Both the position numbers and the translations under genes were made by a program. From NCBI RefSeq assembly GCF_000003605.2, contig NW_003145783.1, forward strand, positions 874,998 through 903,232: DNA of 28,235 nucleotides, written 5' to 3'. Positions 1 through 10,800 of the stretch are shown here, one piece after another. This DNA is from Saccoglossus kowalevskii. Lineage: Eukaryota; Hemichordata; Enteropneusta; Harrimaniidae. The notes below the pieces were generated by a model, which was given only the letters and a program-made list of their open reading frames with translations, searched no databases and was not told the origin of the DNA. How positions within the stretch are numbered: the stretch's first letter is position 1; each line of letters starts with the position of its first letter.

Positions 1-31
<31 letters not shown>
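1..31. repeat. (AT)n microsatellite
   Basis: An uninterrupted AT dinucleotide run of 31 bp begins at the left edge. Its true length is unknown because the window cuts it. Confidence 0.95.
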
Positions 32-33
<2 letters not shown>

Positions 34-1459
34 TTATTACACTACTGACTGTTTGAAGAGCAGTGGTCGTCGCGTCGCGCCGCGTCCTGTTAGATATGGA
101 CTCATAGCAACGTACACAACACTTGTAACATCATTGTTGGTTTACATGAAATTCGAACACGTGCCGTGCGATGACATAATATTATTAGAAAAAATGGTTT
201 TGATATATATTAGAACCAATCATAGGATTTTGATAAGATTCATTGCAGATGTACATATACTACTAGATGAAATGTATATTATTTTGGGTCACGGTAGAAT
301 TTAATTTGCATAATAATTAGACATTTCTATATGTCCCTCATCTCTGTACGTGCACGCCGGATTTCATGATACCATACATTTATTTTATATACCGGTAAAA
401 CATTATTATATATAAATTTTAAATGGCATTTGAAAACGAATTGACCAATCATAAGCCTCAGTGGATGAACACCGCATGTATAGAACTCCACTGTGGTCAG
501 ATAACCTTTAATCTTTCCTTTGATACTGGCTTGCTTTTGCAATTTAACATTCTGTGTCCAGAGATAATGGCTTAGATTTATTTCAAGAAACACATTACTG
601 TAATTTCAAGCGTTTTAGACAAATTATATAGGATCTATCTATTAACATTGGCAGTGGTAAATCGGCCAAAGATTCACGAGCCCCCCCCCTCCCTCAAACT
701 CGTGTTTAATTGGCGTCGCAGTATGAAATGGTTTCTACGGTCAACAACGCATCTTTGGGTTTGAAAGAAGCATGAGAATGTTTCAGGATAAATGTTTTAT
801 AAATAGATATAAATGTCCATAAAAACAAAATCACGCCTTCGTGAAACTCGATGTATCTCAAGAGCAATTTTTTTGGTTTGGAGAATATTGATCAGATATA
901 TTACAGTGTTATAAGTGAGTGCCATAAAAGAACTTATTCATTTCTATATTCAACATTTTTGTATTTTCTTTTACAAAATATCTCACCGGTAGATCATTAG
1001 TGTATGTAATCGTGCTTGTGTGTGTGTGGCAAGGGATATAAAGGATCTCCTGTATTACTTCTCCCTTTGTTATGATTTCAGAAAACCATTTGTACACAAC
1101 GAAGGCTGACATCATAACCTTTAATATGTATAGGAGTTGCCCGCATGACATTTCACTGATCGTGAATCCTATCAATAATTTATGCACGTTTCACCAAAGA
1201 ATGGGCGGAAATCAAGGCCGATTTTCTCTACAATTACGTGCCGTATTTACTATATTTAGAAGCGCATCTTCAATAGAAGTACGTGTTAGCGGAAAACGTG
1301 ACAGTTTGGGTTTATTAGCAGCGGTTGAAAAGTAATGAAAATAAAATGATATAAACCATATCCCCAATATCGTTACACCAAAAATGGTAATATAAACACG
1401 TGCAATTCAAATATACTAATGCGGTAAAAGGATTGAGTGGTTTCCTGTACAAAGGAAAC
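32..1459. other. Non-coding stretch, no gene seen
   Basis: AT-rich DNA with only short open frames that show no recognisable domain and no convincing splice-site pairs. A short CpG-rich patch near 62-100 (GTCGTCGCG followed by AGATATGGACTCATA) faintly resembles the TTAA element at 2613-2881 and may be a decayed relative. A C9 run at 681-689 sits in the loop of a small CACGAG/CTCGTG inverted repeat. Confidence 0.5.
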
Positions 1460-1660
1460 TACTGTAAAACATGTCTTTTTAGTTAGCATGTTATTTTAGC
1501 TAATTTAGCTAATCTGTAATTTCGCTAATTCAAGATGTCGCTAACTTAGAATAAAGTACTAGTATATTCTCACAATGAGATTGTTGGCACTATGGCTAAA
1601 TTAAGATTCAGTTAATTCATGCATGGAGTCAAATTCGCTAAAATTGCATGTTTTACAGTA
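1460..1660. mobile_element. TA-flanked MITE (Tc1/mariner-like), 197 bp
   Basis: The element spans 1462-1658 and is flanked by TA on both sides (1460-1461 and 1659-1660). The left end reads CTGTAAAACATG and the right end is its exact reverse complement, with weaker pairing for about ten more bases. The interior holds several GCTAAT words. It is too short to encode a transposase, so it would be a non-autonomous element. The family assignment rests only on the TA flank and the terminal inverted repeat. Confidence 0.7.
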
Positions 1661-2608
1661 TTAGTCTGGATTTTCCATGTCAAAGTGACCACTAGAAAGG
1701 GGTGTTACATGGGGAATCATACATGTTCGTTTCAGAAGAAACAAGCAAACGCATAGACTGACAGCAGTCTGTTTCAAGTGAATTAAAAAAATATATATTT
1801 CGCGAAATACCCCACTCGCTGCGAAATCACCACTTAATGGAGAACATTTTTTTAATTGAAAACTACAACTATGTTTATAAAATAATCGTTCCGTCTGGAG
1901 CCACTCTAGCAAATTCATTTTTCTCACCAAACGCTTTAAAAGACAAACGTTCTATCAAGATTTAATCCGGATATCGTTGTTTTTTTCTCATTGAGAGATA
2001 AGCCTCCCCATAATTTGCGTAAAAGTTGGTCATAAATCACACGATAACGTTCATTAGTGTTGTGTGTACAATCACATCGTTATAGTTCCATGACTGAATG
2101 TGCCGCTGATTCTGGACTCAACCACGCCACCAACGGCAGTAGTCTTTAAAGGTTTGAAGAAAGAGTTTCATGCTAACACGAAAAATGCCTTTTCCCACGT
2201 TTACAGACTATAAAGATAACCCGCATTCAGATATAATTAAAACATCCAATATCAATGTTACTAGTATCTCTACCATCAAATCTATAAAGAATTAGCTGAA
2301 ATACTTTTGTTAGTTACTGTCCACAATGCCTCCTGGTATGATGGCCCTGGGCATGAACTTGAAGGGCAACAACGAAGATTCTCTAATTCTGTTACGGGCT
2401 GTTTTCTGCACACTACCTCAAGTCAGTTTAATACTCTCCCTCTTTCACATTCCTACGCCAGGTATACCTGTTCTACTTTTGCCATTAGGTGTATAGTGCA
2501 GGACTATCTTTTTTATGCTTATATTCACTTATACATGTATTACCACAGATTTATGCCATTCGGTAGACTGGCACAGTCTGGGCGATTTATCCCTTTTTAA
2601 AGTTTAAA
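1661..2608. other. Non-coding stretch, no gene seen
   Basis: No domain-bearing reading frame was recognised. A 56-codon open frame at 2326-2496 (+) has a good start context (A at -3) and hydrophobic stretches, but matches nothing I recognise and lacks supporting splice sites. Confidence 0.45.
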
Positions 2609-2885
2609 TTAAAGGGCGGTAGTCGTCGCGCCACACATGCGCGAGATATATGGGTCTCATATAAACAAAGATAGCTACTTTGACTGTTGCGCAGATCAAC
2701 GTGTACAAACTAAACTTGAATTAGATATTTTTAGGTAATTGGAAGGTATCGAAAGAGTCACCAACGGTAATTAGGCAAGTCGCGACCAGGTCAAACCTCA
2801 TACTTGTGATTTCCATTAGAAGAGCGCATTGGATTTATCAACACAAATATCGCACATGCGCAGCGCGACGACTGTCGCCTATTAA
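2609..2885. mobile_element. TTAA-flanked MITE, 269 bp
   Basis: The element at 2613-2881 is bounded by TTAA (2609-2612 and 2882-2885). Its terminal inverted repeats are about 35 bp and about 75% identical. They share the block AGTCGTCGCG, and both continue into CATGCGC-type sequence. A TTAA duplication is the signature of piggyBac and Kolobok superfamilies; the first bases (AGGGCG / TAGGCG) do not settle which. The CpG-rich ends contrast with the AT-rich surroundings. There is no coding capacity. Confidence 0.7.
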
Positions 2886-5800
2886 ATAAAAATATCGCGA
2901 AATCCCCTGTAACCATGAAATCATCTAATACCTTTCTTGTATCCGTTCAGTGATGCCACTGCACGTCATGAACAACTAATAGCAATACAATAGCTGCAAA
3001 TAAAACCAGTCTCTGGTGGTTTCGCAAAACTATTCCCCCCAAGCTTTCATAATTTAACTAAAAAAAAAATCACCACAGCTGGGCCGAGCCATTGGGTTAC
3101 ACACGACGTGATGCTATGTCACTCATTAAATAGACTAAACATTAGATAATGATGCTAATGTGTATCCCAATACTGATATAAATCTCCCGAAATAGATTTA
3201 ATTTGATAATATTTTTCCAATACATTCAATCAGGAAACCATCTTCCTCCATTCCACATTACATGTATGTATGCATGCGAGTAACATCCGCAAAAATTCAA
3301 GTATCAGATAGTATTAAAGATAAATGCTCAGTTCCTTCATGTATGAATTAGTGCTAGACAGTGTCTCATCGTGTGAGTAGAAATACTAGTAAAACGTAGT
3401 TTCAAAAAAATTTATTAAAAACAAACAAAAATACCATACCCAACACTGAGGGCGCTACACATAGGAAGACCACGACACGTAAAATCATACGAAAATGCAA
3501 AATTTTGAGAAACTCGTATCAATTATGTGTCAATCTCTCATCTCAATGAAACGGTATGGTGAAAGTCCTTAATTTCAACATTAGCTCCCGACTCAAAACC
3601 GGGGTGATCGAAAACTAGCATTGAAACACTGAATAGCTCTAAATTGAAACACTTGAGGGCGCTGCTCACTAGCGGAAACTCACTTCACACGCATTTACAA
3701 AAAACTCACTGTATATTCTGGGACACAATGAAATAATAAAAATGGGTCCGGACAGAAAGAACATGTGTTAATAAATTTGTTCCATGCTTTTCAAAAGGTG
3801 GAAAAATACATTTATGTACAGGGTAAAACGGTGTACACTTGTATTTCCATACAGCATGTATGGCCATGTATTTAAAAATGACTACAAGCTGGTATAGGCG
3901 ATCCGCTCCGCTAAAAAAACAAACATGTTTTCGGTTGTTGCCATGGTAGGACGAACGTGAAGCTAACGTCGATATATGACGAAAACTTGGCCCTGTATAC
4001 GAAGTTCACAAAAAACATTCAGTCTTTAGAAGTCATTTTACTTTATTACTAGGACCATGTTGGGACGTATTCTGCTGTTATATTTTCTAGATTGAACGCA
4101 GCATTAACAGTTCATTCAAAGTTACAAACACTGATTGGTAGATCCAGCTCCTTGGCACATCCAATCAAATCACTCAATTTAACTAAAATCAAATACAGCT
4201 TTTGTCACACAGGTTTGTAGGGATGGCCAGCTTCACCAAAATCATACCAATCATACGATGATCTCTACAGCATAGATTTAAAGATATTACACAAACATTT
4301 GTCAACATTTTTATTTCCAATAAATGAAAAGTTTGGCATCAGTGAAATAAAATCTTAATACCAAAATCTCACATGAAGACACATTTCAATATTTGCAAAA
4401 AAAGTTAACATTTGATTGATGTACAAAAACTGTCTACAATGTACAAACACATTAAAGCCTACAACAACAGCGTAGTAATAAAGGCAATAAACGAAAGAAG
4501 CACAATGTGTGGAAACTAAAATATGTGCAAGACGTAATGCACTGTATGTCTCAATACCCCGTCTATATTTGACACATGACCAAAAACTGACTATCATTTC
4601 AAAAAATATACAACAGCTGATGAACAAATCTGCAACTTCCAACAGAAATGTAAGACTAACAAAGTATATTTTGTTTGTTTGTTTAAACTTGTCAAAGGAA
4701 GAGGGGTGGGTTGAACCAGAGGATGTAATCCATTCCTACAGCTATCGAGTTGAGTTTTTATAAATTTTCCTTTGCTGGGAATTTCAAAAACATCAAAGTT
4801 GTAAACTATTTATTAATATTCAATAACAATATTAAATTCAAATGAGTTATGACTGGCTGCAGGATGTCAACAATGATCAAAACTTAAAATGATATTACAT
4901 GTGCCTTCTAACGACGTTTTAACACAGACTGCTACCTGATTTCAAGCTAGCGGGATACTTTGACGATACACTGTGGAAATAAGATTAAATCTGTATAGCT
5001 TCAAGCATGCAAAACATTTATTTACGGGGCTCAATGACCAAGACATTGACAACATTGCCTTGATAGCAAAGAAGTATACAATACAGAAAATACAGATATT
5101 CCAGCACTATAACTATTCCTTTCCTATCAAATCTGGCTTTGAAACTGGACGCCTTTACCAGTCAAATGTAACCACTGGATGTATGATGGAGACTGGAAGA
5201 CTAGAGAAAACAAGAAACTGAAACTGAAATCAGAATAGGACATAAAATTAAATGATACAGTTACACTAAAGTAAGCAAATCTGTATAGGAAGATTATACA
5301 TGTAAAATATCAATGTAATACGAAACAGACATTTTGTTTTCTGCCATGCTGGAATAGGTATTGCTTTGCAGATAGCAAATGTTGCACATAAAAGTAATGA
5401 CAAAATTAACAGTAGATAAAATGAAAGCCCAAAATAATTGTACACAAATCTTAATAGTGAACACTCACTAATTGAGAATAATTACTGGCAGTGATTCATA
5501 CAATCAAGCATTTACTTGCATGGAAAGTTACCAGAAAATGTAGTACAATCTCAAATATGGAAAAATAAAAATTAGTTACAAACTAAAAATGATTCCAGTG
5601 ACTATTTCTTAGGGGGGTTGCAGCAACAAAAAAAGAGAATTTGATTTTATTATGAGACAGAATAGTACAGAACAGAATGTGACTGCTCCACTCTGACCCA
5701 TCATTATCAGTCACTGACTGGCTCCATTGTTTGTCACCATAATGTTTGAACAAAATATATTTTTGAACCAATTAGACAATTTCCCATTAGCCACACAGCA

Positions 5801-6713
5801 TTTTTGAAAAAAAAAAAACTGGGAAAATTATGGTCCTTTCTTGTCCATATTAACGGGTTGAATAATCATAAGGAAAAATATCCTGGGTTCTTCAAGCCAT
5901 CACTATCCCTTCTCAAAGATGCAATAGTCTATCAATCCTTCAGCACTAAACTATAGTTACTAACAAATTCTACTATAAAAGATTAAGTGATTTTAACATT
6001 CGCCGCCCACTGAAAACAAGTCATGCAAAAATATACTACATACTAAGCATAAAAAACAAATAATGCTGCTTAAAAATAGAATAACCAAATTATAGGCTTC
6101 AGTTCTAGAAATGTTGCTAGACTAGCTTTAATTGGTCAATGCAGTAATGAATAAGGCATGTTGGAGACTAATCAACCAATCAAAGAAGCAGTTACATACT
6201 ACCCATCTATTAGCAGTGTTTAAAGCACGTAAATAGAGATTTGCCAACAGACGGGTACAAGTTAGTTAGCTTCTTCATCAAATGTTTTTTTTTATAATAA
6301 GTCAAAATATTGCAAACTGAATGAAAGTTCTCTGGAGTAAATGAAAAATTCACATAGAATATGACAACTTGTGCTAAATATATTGCTGCAAATTTTGGTG
6401 ACAAATGTCACATTCTTCTGTCATTTTTGCCTGCACCAAATGCTAGTAAGACAGCAGCCGATGCACTTGCATTTTGTAAAACTTGGCAGAATGAACTACG
6501 AAAAAGTCTAAATATGAAGAACAAATGGAAACTTCTTTGAATTCATGAGGGCAACGCCAACACTAATCCCAGAGGAAGACAGCCTCTCATAACAAGTGTG
6601 CGAGAACACTTTAAATCACTAAGCAGTGGCAACACATTTAATAGCCACATTCACCATTTATAATTGCCTTCAAGAAAGTTAGAGGTAGTAACAAAATACA
6701 TGATACAGCATAC
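2886..6713. other. Non-coding stretch, possibly including distal SH3BGRL 3'UTR
   Basis: No protein-coding exon was recognised. AATAAA motifs on the minus strand (TTTATT at 4310-4315, near 4807, 5023 and 5645) could be distal poly(A) signals for the exon 3b transcript, but none can be chosen from sequence. An AACACT(T)GAGGGCGCT word occurs twice in direct orientation, near 3442 and 3648. A small hairpin (CCATACA, loop GCA, TGTATGG) lies at 3847-3863. Confidence 0.4.
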
Positions 6714-7003
6714 TTTTAACTCAAGGCAAGAAATACACCAGACTTTGAGCTCAAGGTAAGTGATACCCGGTACATCATACTTTGAGCTCAAGGTAAAAAA
6801 TATACCAGACTTTGAGCTCAAGGTAAGTAATACACTATACTTTGAGCTCAAGGGAAGAAATAAATCATACTTTGAGCTCAAGGTAAGTAATACACCATAC
6901 TTTGAGCTCAAGGGAAGAAATAAATCATACTTTGAGCTCAAGGTAAGTAATACACCATACTTTGAGCTCAAGGTAAGTAATACACCATACTTGTAAGTAA
7001 TAC
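6714..7003. repeat. 30-bp minisatellite, about 9.5 copies
   Basis: Copies start at 6714, 6744, 6781, 6811, 6841, 6871, 6901, 6931 and 6961, with a partial copy to about 7003. The period is exactly 30 bp except for a 7-bp longer copy at 6744. Every full copy opens with TTTGAGCTCAAGG or a near variant, which contains the 10-bp palindrome TTGAGCTCAA. Two subtypes alternate between 6841 and 6960: one continues TAAGTAATACACC, the other GAAGAAATAAATC, giving a 60-bp higher-order unit. Because 30 is a multiple of three, open frames run through the array on both strands. These are an effect of the period and not genes. Confidence 0.95.
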
Positions 7004-7820
7004 AAAGACTTGTTTAGTGGGTTGGGATATTGATGATATGGTAACGCCTATCGTGGTCACTCACAAAACTGAAACCCATCTACAATATCCATCATTGACA
7101 ACAACGATGGGAAGCAGGAAATACTTGAAAGGACAGCTGTAGAATTACTGAAAACTAATATGACCACTAGAGATGCTGTGGTTTTGGACAAGATCTGACA
7201 GGGGTCTGGATTGACAATATATTGCCACACCCAGACAGTAGATATGTCACCTTTTTAATATCACGAATATGAATATCATAAATATATGATTACATAGCAA
7301 AGGCATAGCAGTTGAAGGGAATTCAAAAGATTGTGGTTGCTTCATGTATTATATTACAACATTAAATGAACAAAAACATGCCTTTGAAAGATCTGAATAT
7401 ACTTGTATAGGAAGAAGAAAAATCTTTAATCTATCATAGTGCCTTGAACCTAGAAGATAAGCCCTACATGTATGTAGGCGTGTCTCAAGAGTTAATGAAT
7501 ACTATCTTTGGAAAGGAATCTGACATGCCTACTAGTATTATAACGACACCATGCATGTAGCCGGCTAAGTGACAATGACTGGGCAATCAGTCAAATGTAA
7601 CAACAGCAACAAACTACTTGTAGTATTACCATCCACAAAGACAATCAGAGAAAAATTTAAAATTAGACATTTAAAAATAACCTCAGTACATTACTTGAAA
7701 ATTTTCAAAATAAAAATTATTTCAGGCAACAGGTCAACAACTACAATATTTCCAGTAAAAAATAACTTTTTGATGAGTTTTTCAAATTAGCTTATGTGAT
7801 CCAATCGCTTTATAATCTCT
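7004..7820 (-). other. Probable proximal 3'UTR of SH3BGRL exon 3b transcript
   Basis: This lies directly downstream, on the minus strand, of the exon 3b stop codon. I found no AATAAA on the minus strand between 7420 and 7820, so if exon 3b is used its 3'UTR is probably long. No other gene was seen. The assignment is inference from position. Confidence 0.35.
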
Positions 7821-7889
7821 TCATGAGGATCCCTTGAGGAATTCAGCCAGCGTGTCATCTTCAACGGCTTCATCAAATGCTTCATAATC
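7821..7889 (-). CDS. SH3BGRL: SH3BGRL alternative terminal exon 3b
   Basis: The acceptor GATTTGTAG lies directly before GAT at 7889. The exon reads DYEAFDEAVEDDTLAEFLK followed by GSS and a TGA at 7821-7823, 22 residues in all. It joins exon 2 in phase 0, giving ...EYLG-DYEAF, as in human ...QYRG-DYDAF. It encodes the last helix of the thioredoxin-like fold and ends almost at once, so it lacks the proline-rich tail found in exon 3a and in vertebrates. A T10G14 tract on the plus strand (C14A10 in the transcript) lies 77-100 nt upstream of the acceptor. The polypyrimidine tract is weak, which would fit regulated use. Confidence 0.85.
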   Translation of the reverse strand, partial: DYEAFDEAVEDDTLAEFLKGSS

Positions 7890-10800
7890 CTACAAATCAA
7901 CAGAACGTGATGAAATTATAGTTAATGAGGCAAGAGAAGGGATAAGTTGCTTGTTAATTATGCTATTTTTTTTTTGGGGGGGGGGGGGGTACATCACAGA
8001 ACATTCTATGTTGACTGGATGTGCACCACTGTACCATGTATTTCTATGTGAGGGGTGCTGTGAAACGCGGATCGAGGAACTGGTGAAAACAGCACAAACT
8101 GAACATTGAGGTAATCTTAGGCAACCAAATGTACTGTGGAATACTTTAATTTCGCTGGAATTAATTTTCTCTGAAAAGGCTTTTTGGGCGTTCTTTATGG
8201 AATTTATTTTCACTGATTTTTGACGAGTTGAATGTGAAATATAGAAAAAAAAGTATATTCGCTGGATTTTATTTTCACGGAATCATCTCTTCAGCGAAAA
8301 TAGCGAAAATAAATTCCAAGCGAAAATAAAGTATTCTACAGTATATGTTTCACATGTAGGGATATTCTTGTTACACTATTCAGGAGAGTCTCAACAACTA
8401 GCCCAAAGTACAGTTTTCTGAGAGTTAAGCTTTTGTTTTCATCGTTGATGGTTGCCAGGCGAGGAAAATGCCCGGATGCTACAATGTTCGCACCTGAGAA
8501 AACCATCGATTACTAAAATGATTTTGCAATTCAATGAGTTTCCACATTTGCCATTTCATTGAAACATTATTGTGTGATGTTATCAAAGTGATTGTCTTGC
8601 ATGTACTATATTTGCTCTATTACCTGCTCACCTGTTAAAAGCTTCCACAAATACAACAAAATCAACAGGGAAAAGCAGCACTCATAAAACAAAAATTAAA
8701 AAAAAAATTGATCTATTAAATGTCCACATAAAACAAAAATTATCCCTAATGGTACAAAATCCGTAAAAACTATGGGGCTGAAACATTTGAAAAAAAAATA
8801 TTATTTTGACCACAGATATACCTCTACACTAGTAATAGAGCAACTACTGAATACCAGTTAATAGAAATAGGACTTATGATCACCTGTAATTTATGTAAAC
8901 ACAAGCTACAAATAGAGCAAATACATGTTTGTTAGATGCACCTGATTTTTACAAAATGTACTAAATAAGGCAAATAAGAGAAGTCAAATTAAAAAAAAAA
9001 ACATTTACTGGAGGAGCAAGTCCTATTTTATAAGGTCATAAAGAAGATTCCATTTATCTGTGATTCTTGAAATAAAAGATAGTGATTTCAAGGTTTGATA
9101 GAACCAGCTGAAGTAGGCCCATCCTTTAAACTTGCTGCAAGTATATCAAGTGAGAATAATGTACTTTTTCAGTCTTTCACTGCTGAGTGAGCCGAGAGTC
9201 GCAATTCCCAAACACAATTAAGAATTGCTTTCACAGTTATTCAGAATCTCCCACAAAATTTAAACATAATGTACCAGGAATGAAATAGAACTACTTCTTG
9301 TTATGGACAGGTTGAGGCACTATATAATGTAGCCACGGTTTCTTTTAAAATGGTACAATGCAACAGCTAGATAGGATGAGGTTTCTATTAGAAATCTACA
9401 CAAATGAGAAATGAATGATTTTTTTGTTCTCAATTATCTACAAAAAATGGGTGCGACTTCTATTAGAGATGCGGCTTTTAATACAGATTTTACGGTACTA
9501 TACAGAGTTTTTACTTCAACCCATCCATTGTTGGCATGAAACATGCAATTCCGTGCATGATGACATATTATATTTGGAAACAAAACTTGATTATTACTTA
9601 ATGAGTCTAGCTATTGCATTTAAGACCTATGTCAATAACTTTCACTTTCTACATCCACCATGTATTCAACAAATACAGCATTCAATGACTTTGCATGTTA
9701 ATTTCACTTAGAATTTATTTTTGCTATTTTCGCTGAACAGATGAATCAGTGAAAATAAAATCCAAAAATTCATTTTAAATGAAGAGCAAGTGAATTGTAC
9801 AAACAGAGTAACATGATCTTCCATCTAAGAGTGGTAAATCGATTACCTTATTTGCTCTTTTTGTAACACATGCACTTACCGGTAGTAAATGACAGGGTTG
9901 TTTGTATGAGTTATTGTCAAAATATGATACTTTAAAGATTCAATATACAGCAAATGCAAACAAACTTGGGTTTATATGCACTTCTATTGGACCTGTTCAG
10001 AGCAAATATGGTAATTTGAATAGATCTTTTAATGATAATTAATTCAAGTTTCAGAATATATTTATTATCTTCATTATATTCCATTTAGTGAGCATTGTAT
10101 GTACAATAATAATTCTGCTTGTCAAAATTCTGACTTGCTGGGAAGTCTACACTACCAATCAGACTGGTTCAGCCATAGCAATTTTAAAATCTCTTTATTA
10201 GAATCATGGTCCAATGCGAAATTACCTTCTGATGTTTATTCATCACTACCAATTATTCATGATGTGTGATGTTTTTAAACCCAGAAGTGGAACACTTCCA
10301 GAAGAGGAAAGTAAACATGTACTTGCACAAAGGATCAGATCATTTCAGGTCACACATGTGTTTAGTTGCATCATGGAGGTAGAAAAGAAGAAGGAGTGAT
10401 GACGCTATTGTTTCCGCTGGTTTCATGATGCTTTGGATTTGTTTACTCACATACACAATGTAAATAATTTGCAAACACGCTGTACAATGTCACAGTTAAT
10501 CGGCTTACATGTTTCGACTGTATTTGGAAGCTTCACGACATGCCCAAACAGATAACAATAATACAGAATGCAGTGAAAAACGTACGCTGAGTGTACTCAA
10601 CGCCCGAAATATATTACAACAAAATGCGCGATTTTCGACATCTGCACAGTTCTGCACACCAATGAAAAATGACTCGTCAAAACATCTTGTTATAATCTTA
10701 TCATGTATCTTTAAATTTCACTGCGGAAATTTGCGGGATTTTTTTAATCAATGTCCAAAGTTGGACGACCATTGCGATGAAAAATATCAGAAAAGAAGTA

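Noticed and set aside
58-178. Complete copy of the TTAA element seen at 2613
   Set aside because: Only the GTCGTCGCG end and a short following stretch are similar; no TTAA flanks or convincing right end.
2326-2496. 56-codon plus-strand open frame starting MPPGMMALGM
   Set aside because: Good start context but no recognised domain, no splice signals that fit, and no support from neighbours.
6241-6290. Possible third SH3BGRL terminal exon reading FDEEAN then a stop on the minus strand
   Set aside because: No AG acceptor with a pyrimidine tract precedes it and similarity ends after five residues; chance likely.
6651-6996. Open frames with 10-residue periodicity (SSKYGVLLTL and FELKVSNTPY) on both strands
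   Set aside because: A 30-bp minisatellite unit without stops gives open frames on both strands automatically; no start context or splice support.
6714-7003. CRISPR-like array
   Set aside because: Repeats are contiguous with no unique spacers, and the genome is clearly eukaryotic.
8603-8930. MITE bounded by TATTTGCTCTATT and its inverse
   Set aside because: Only 13 bp pair and no target duplication could be defined; kept only as evidence of a dispersed word.
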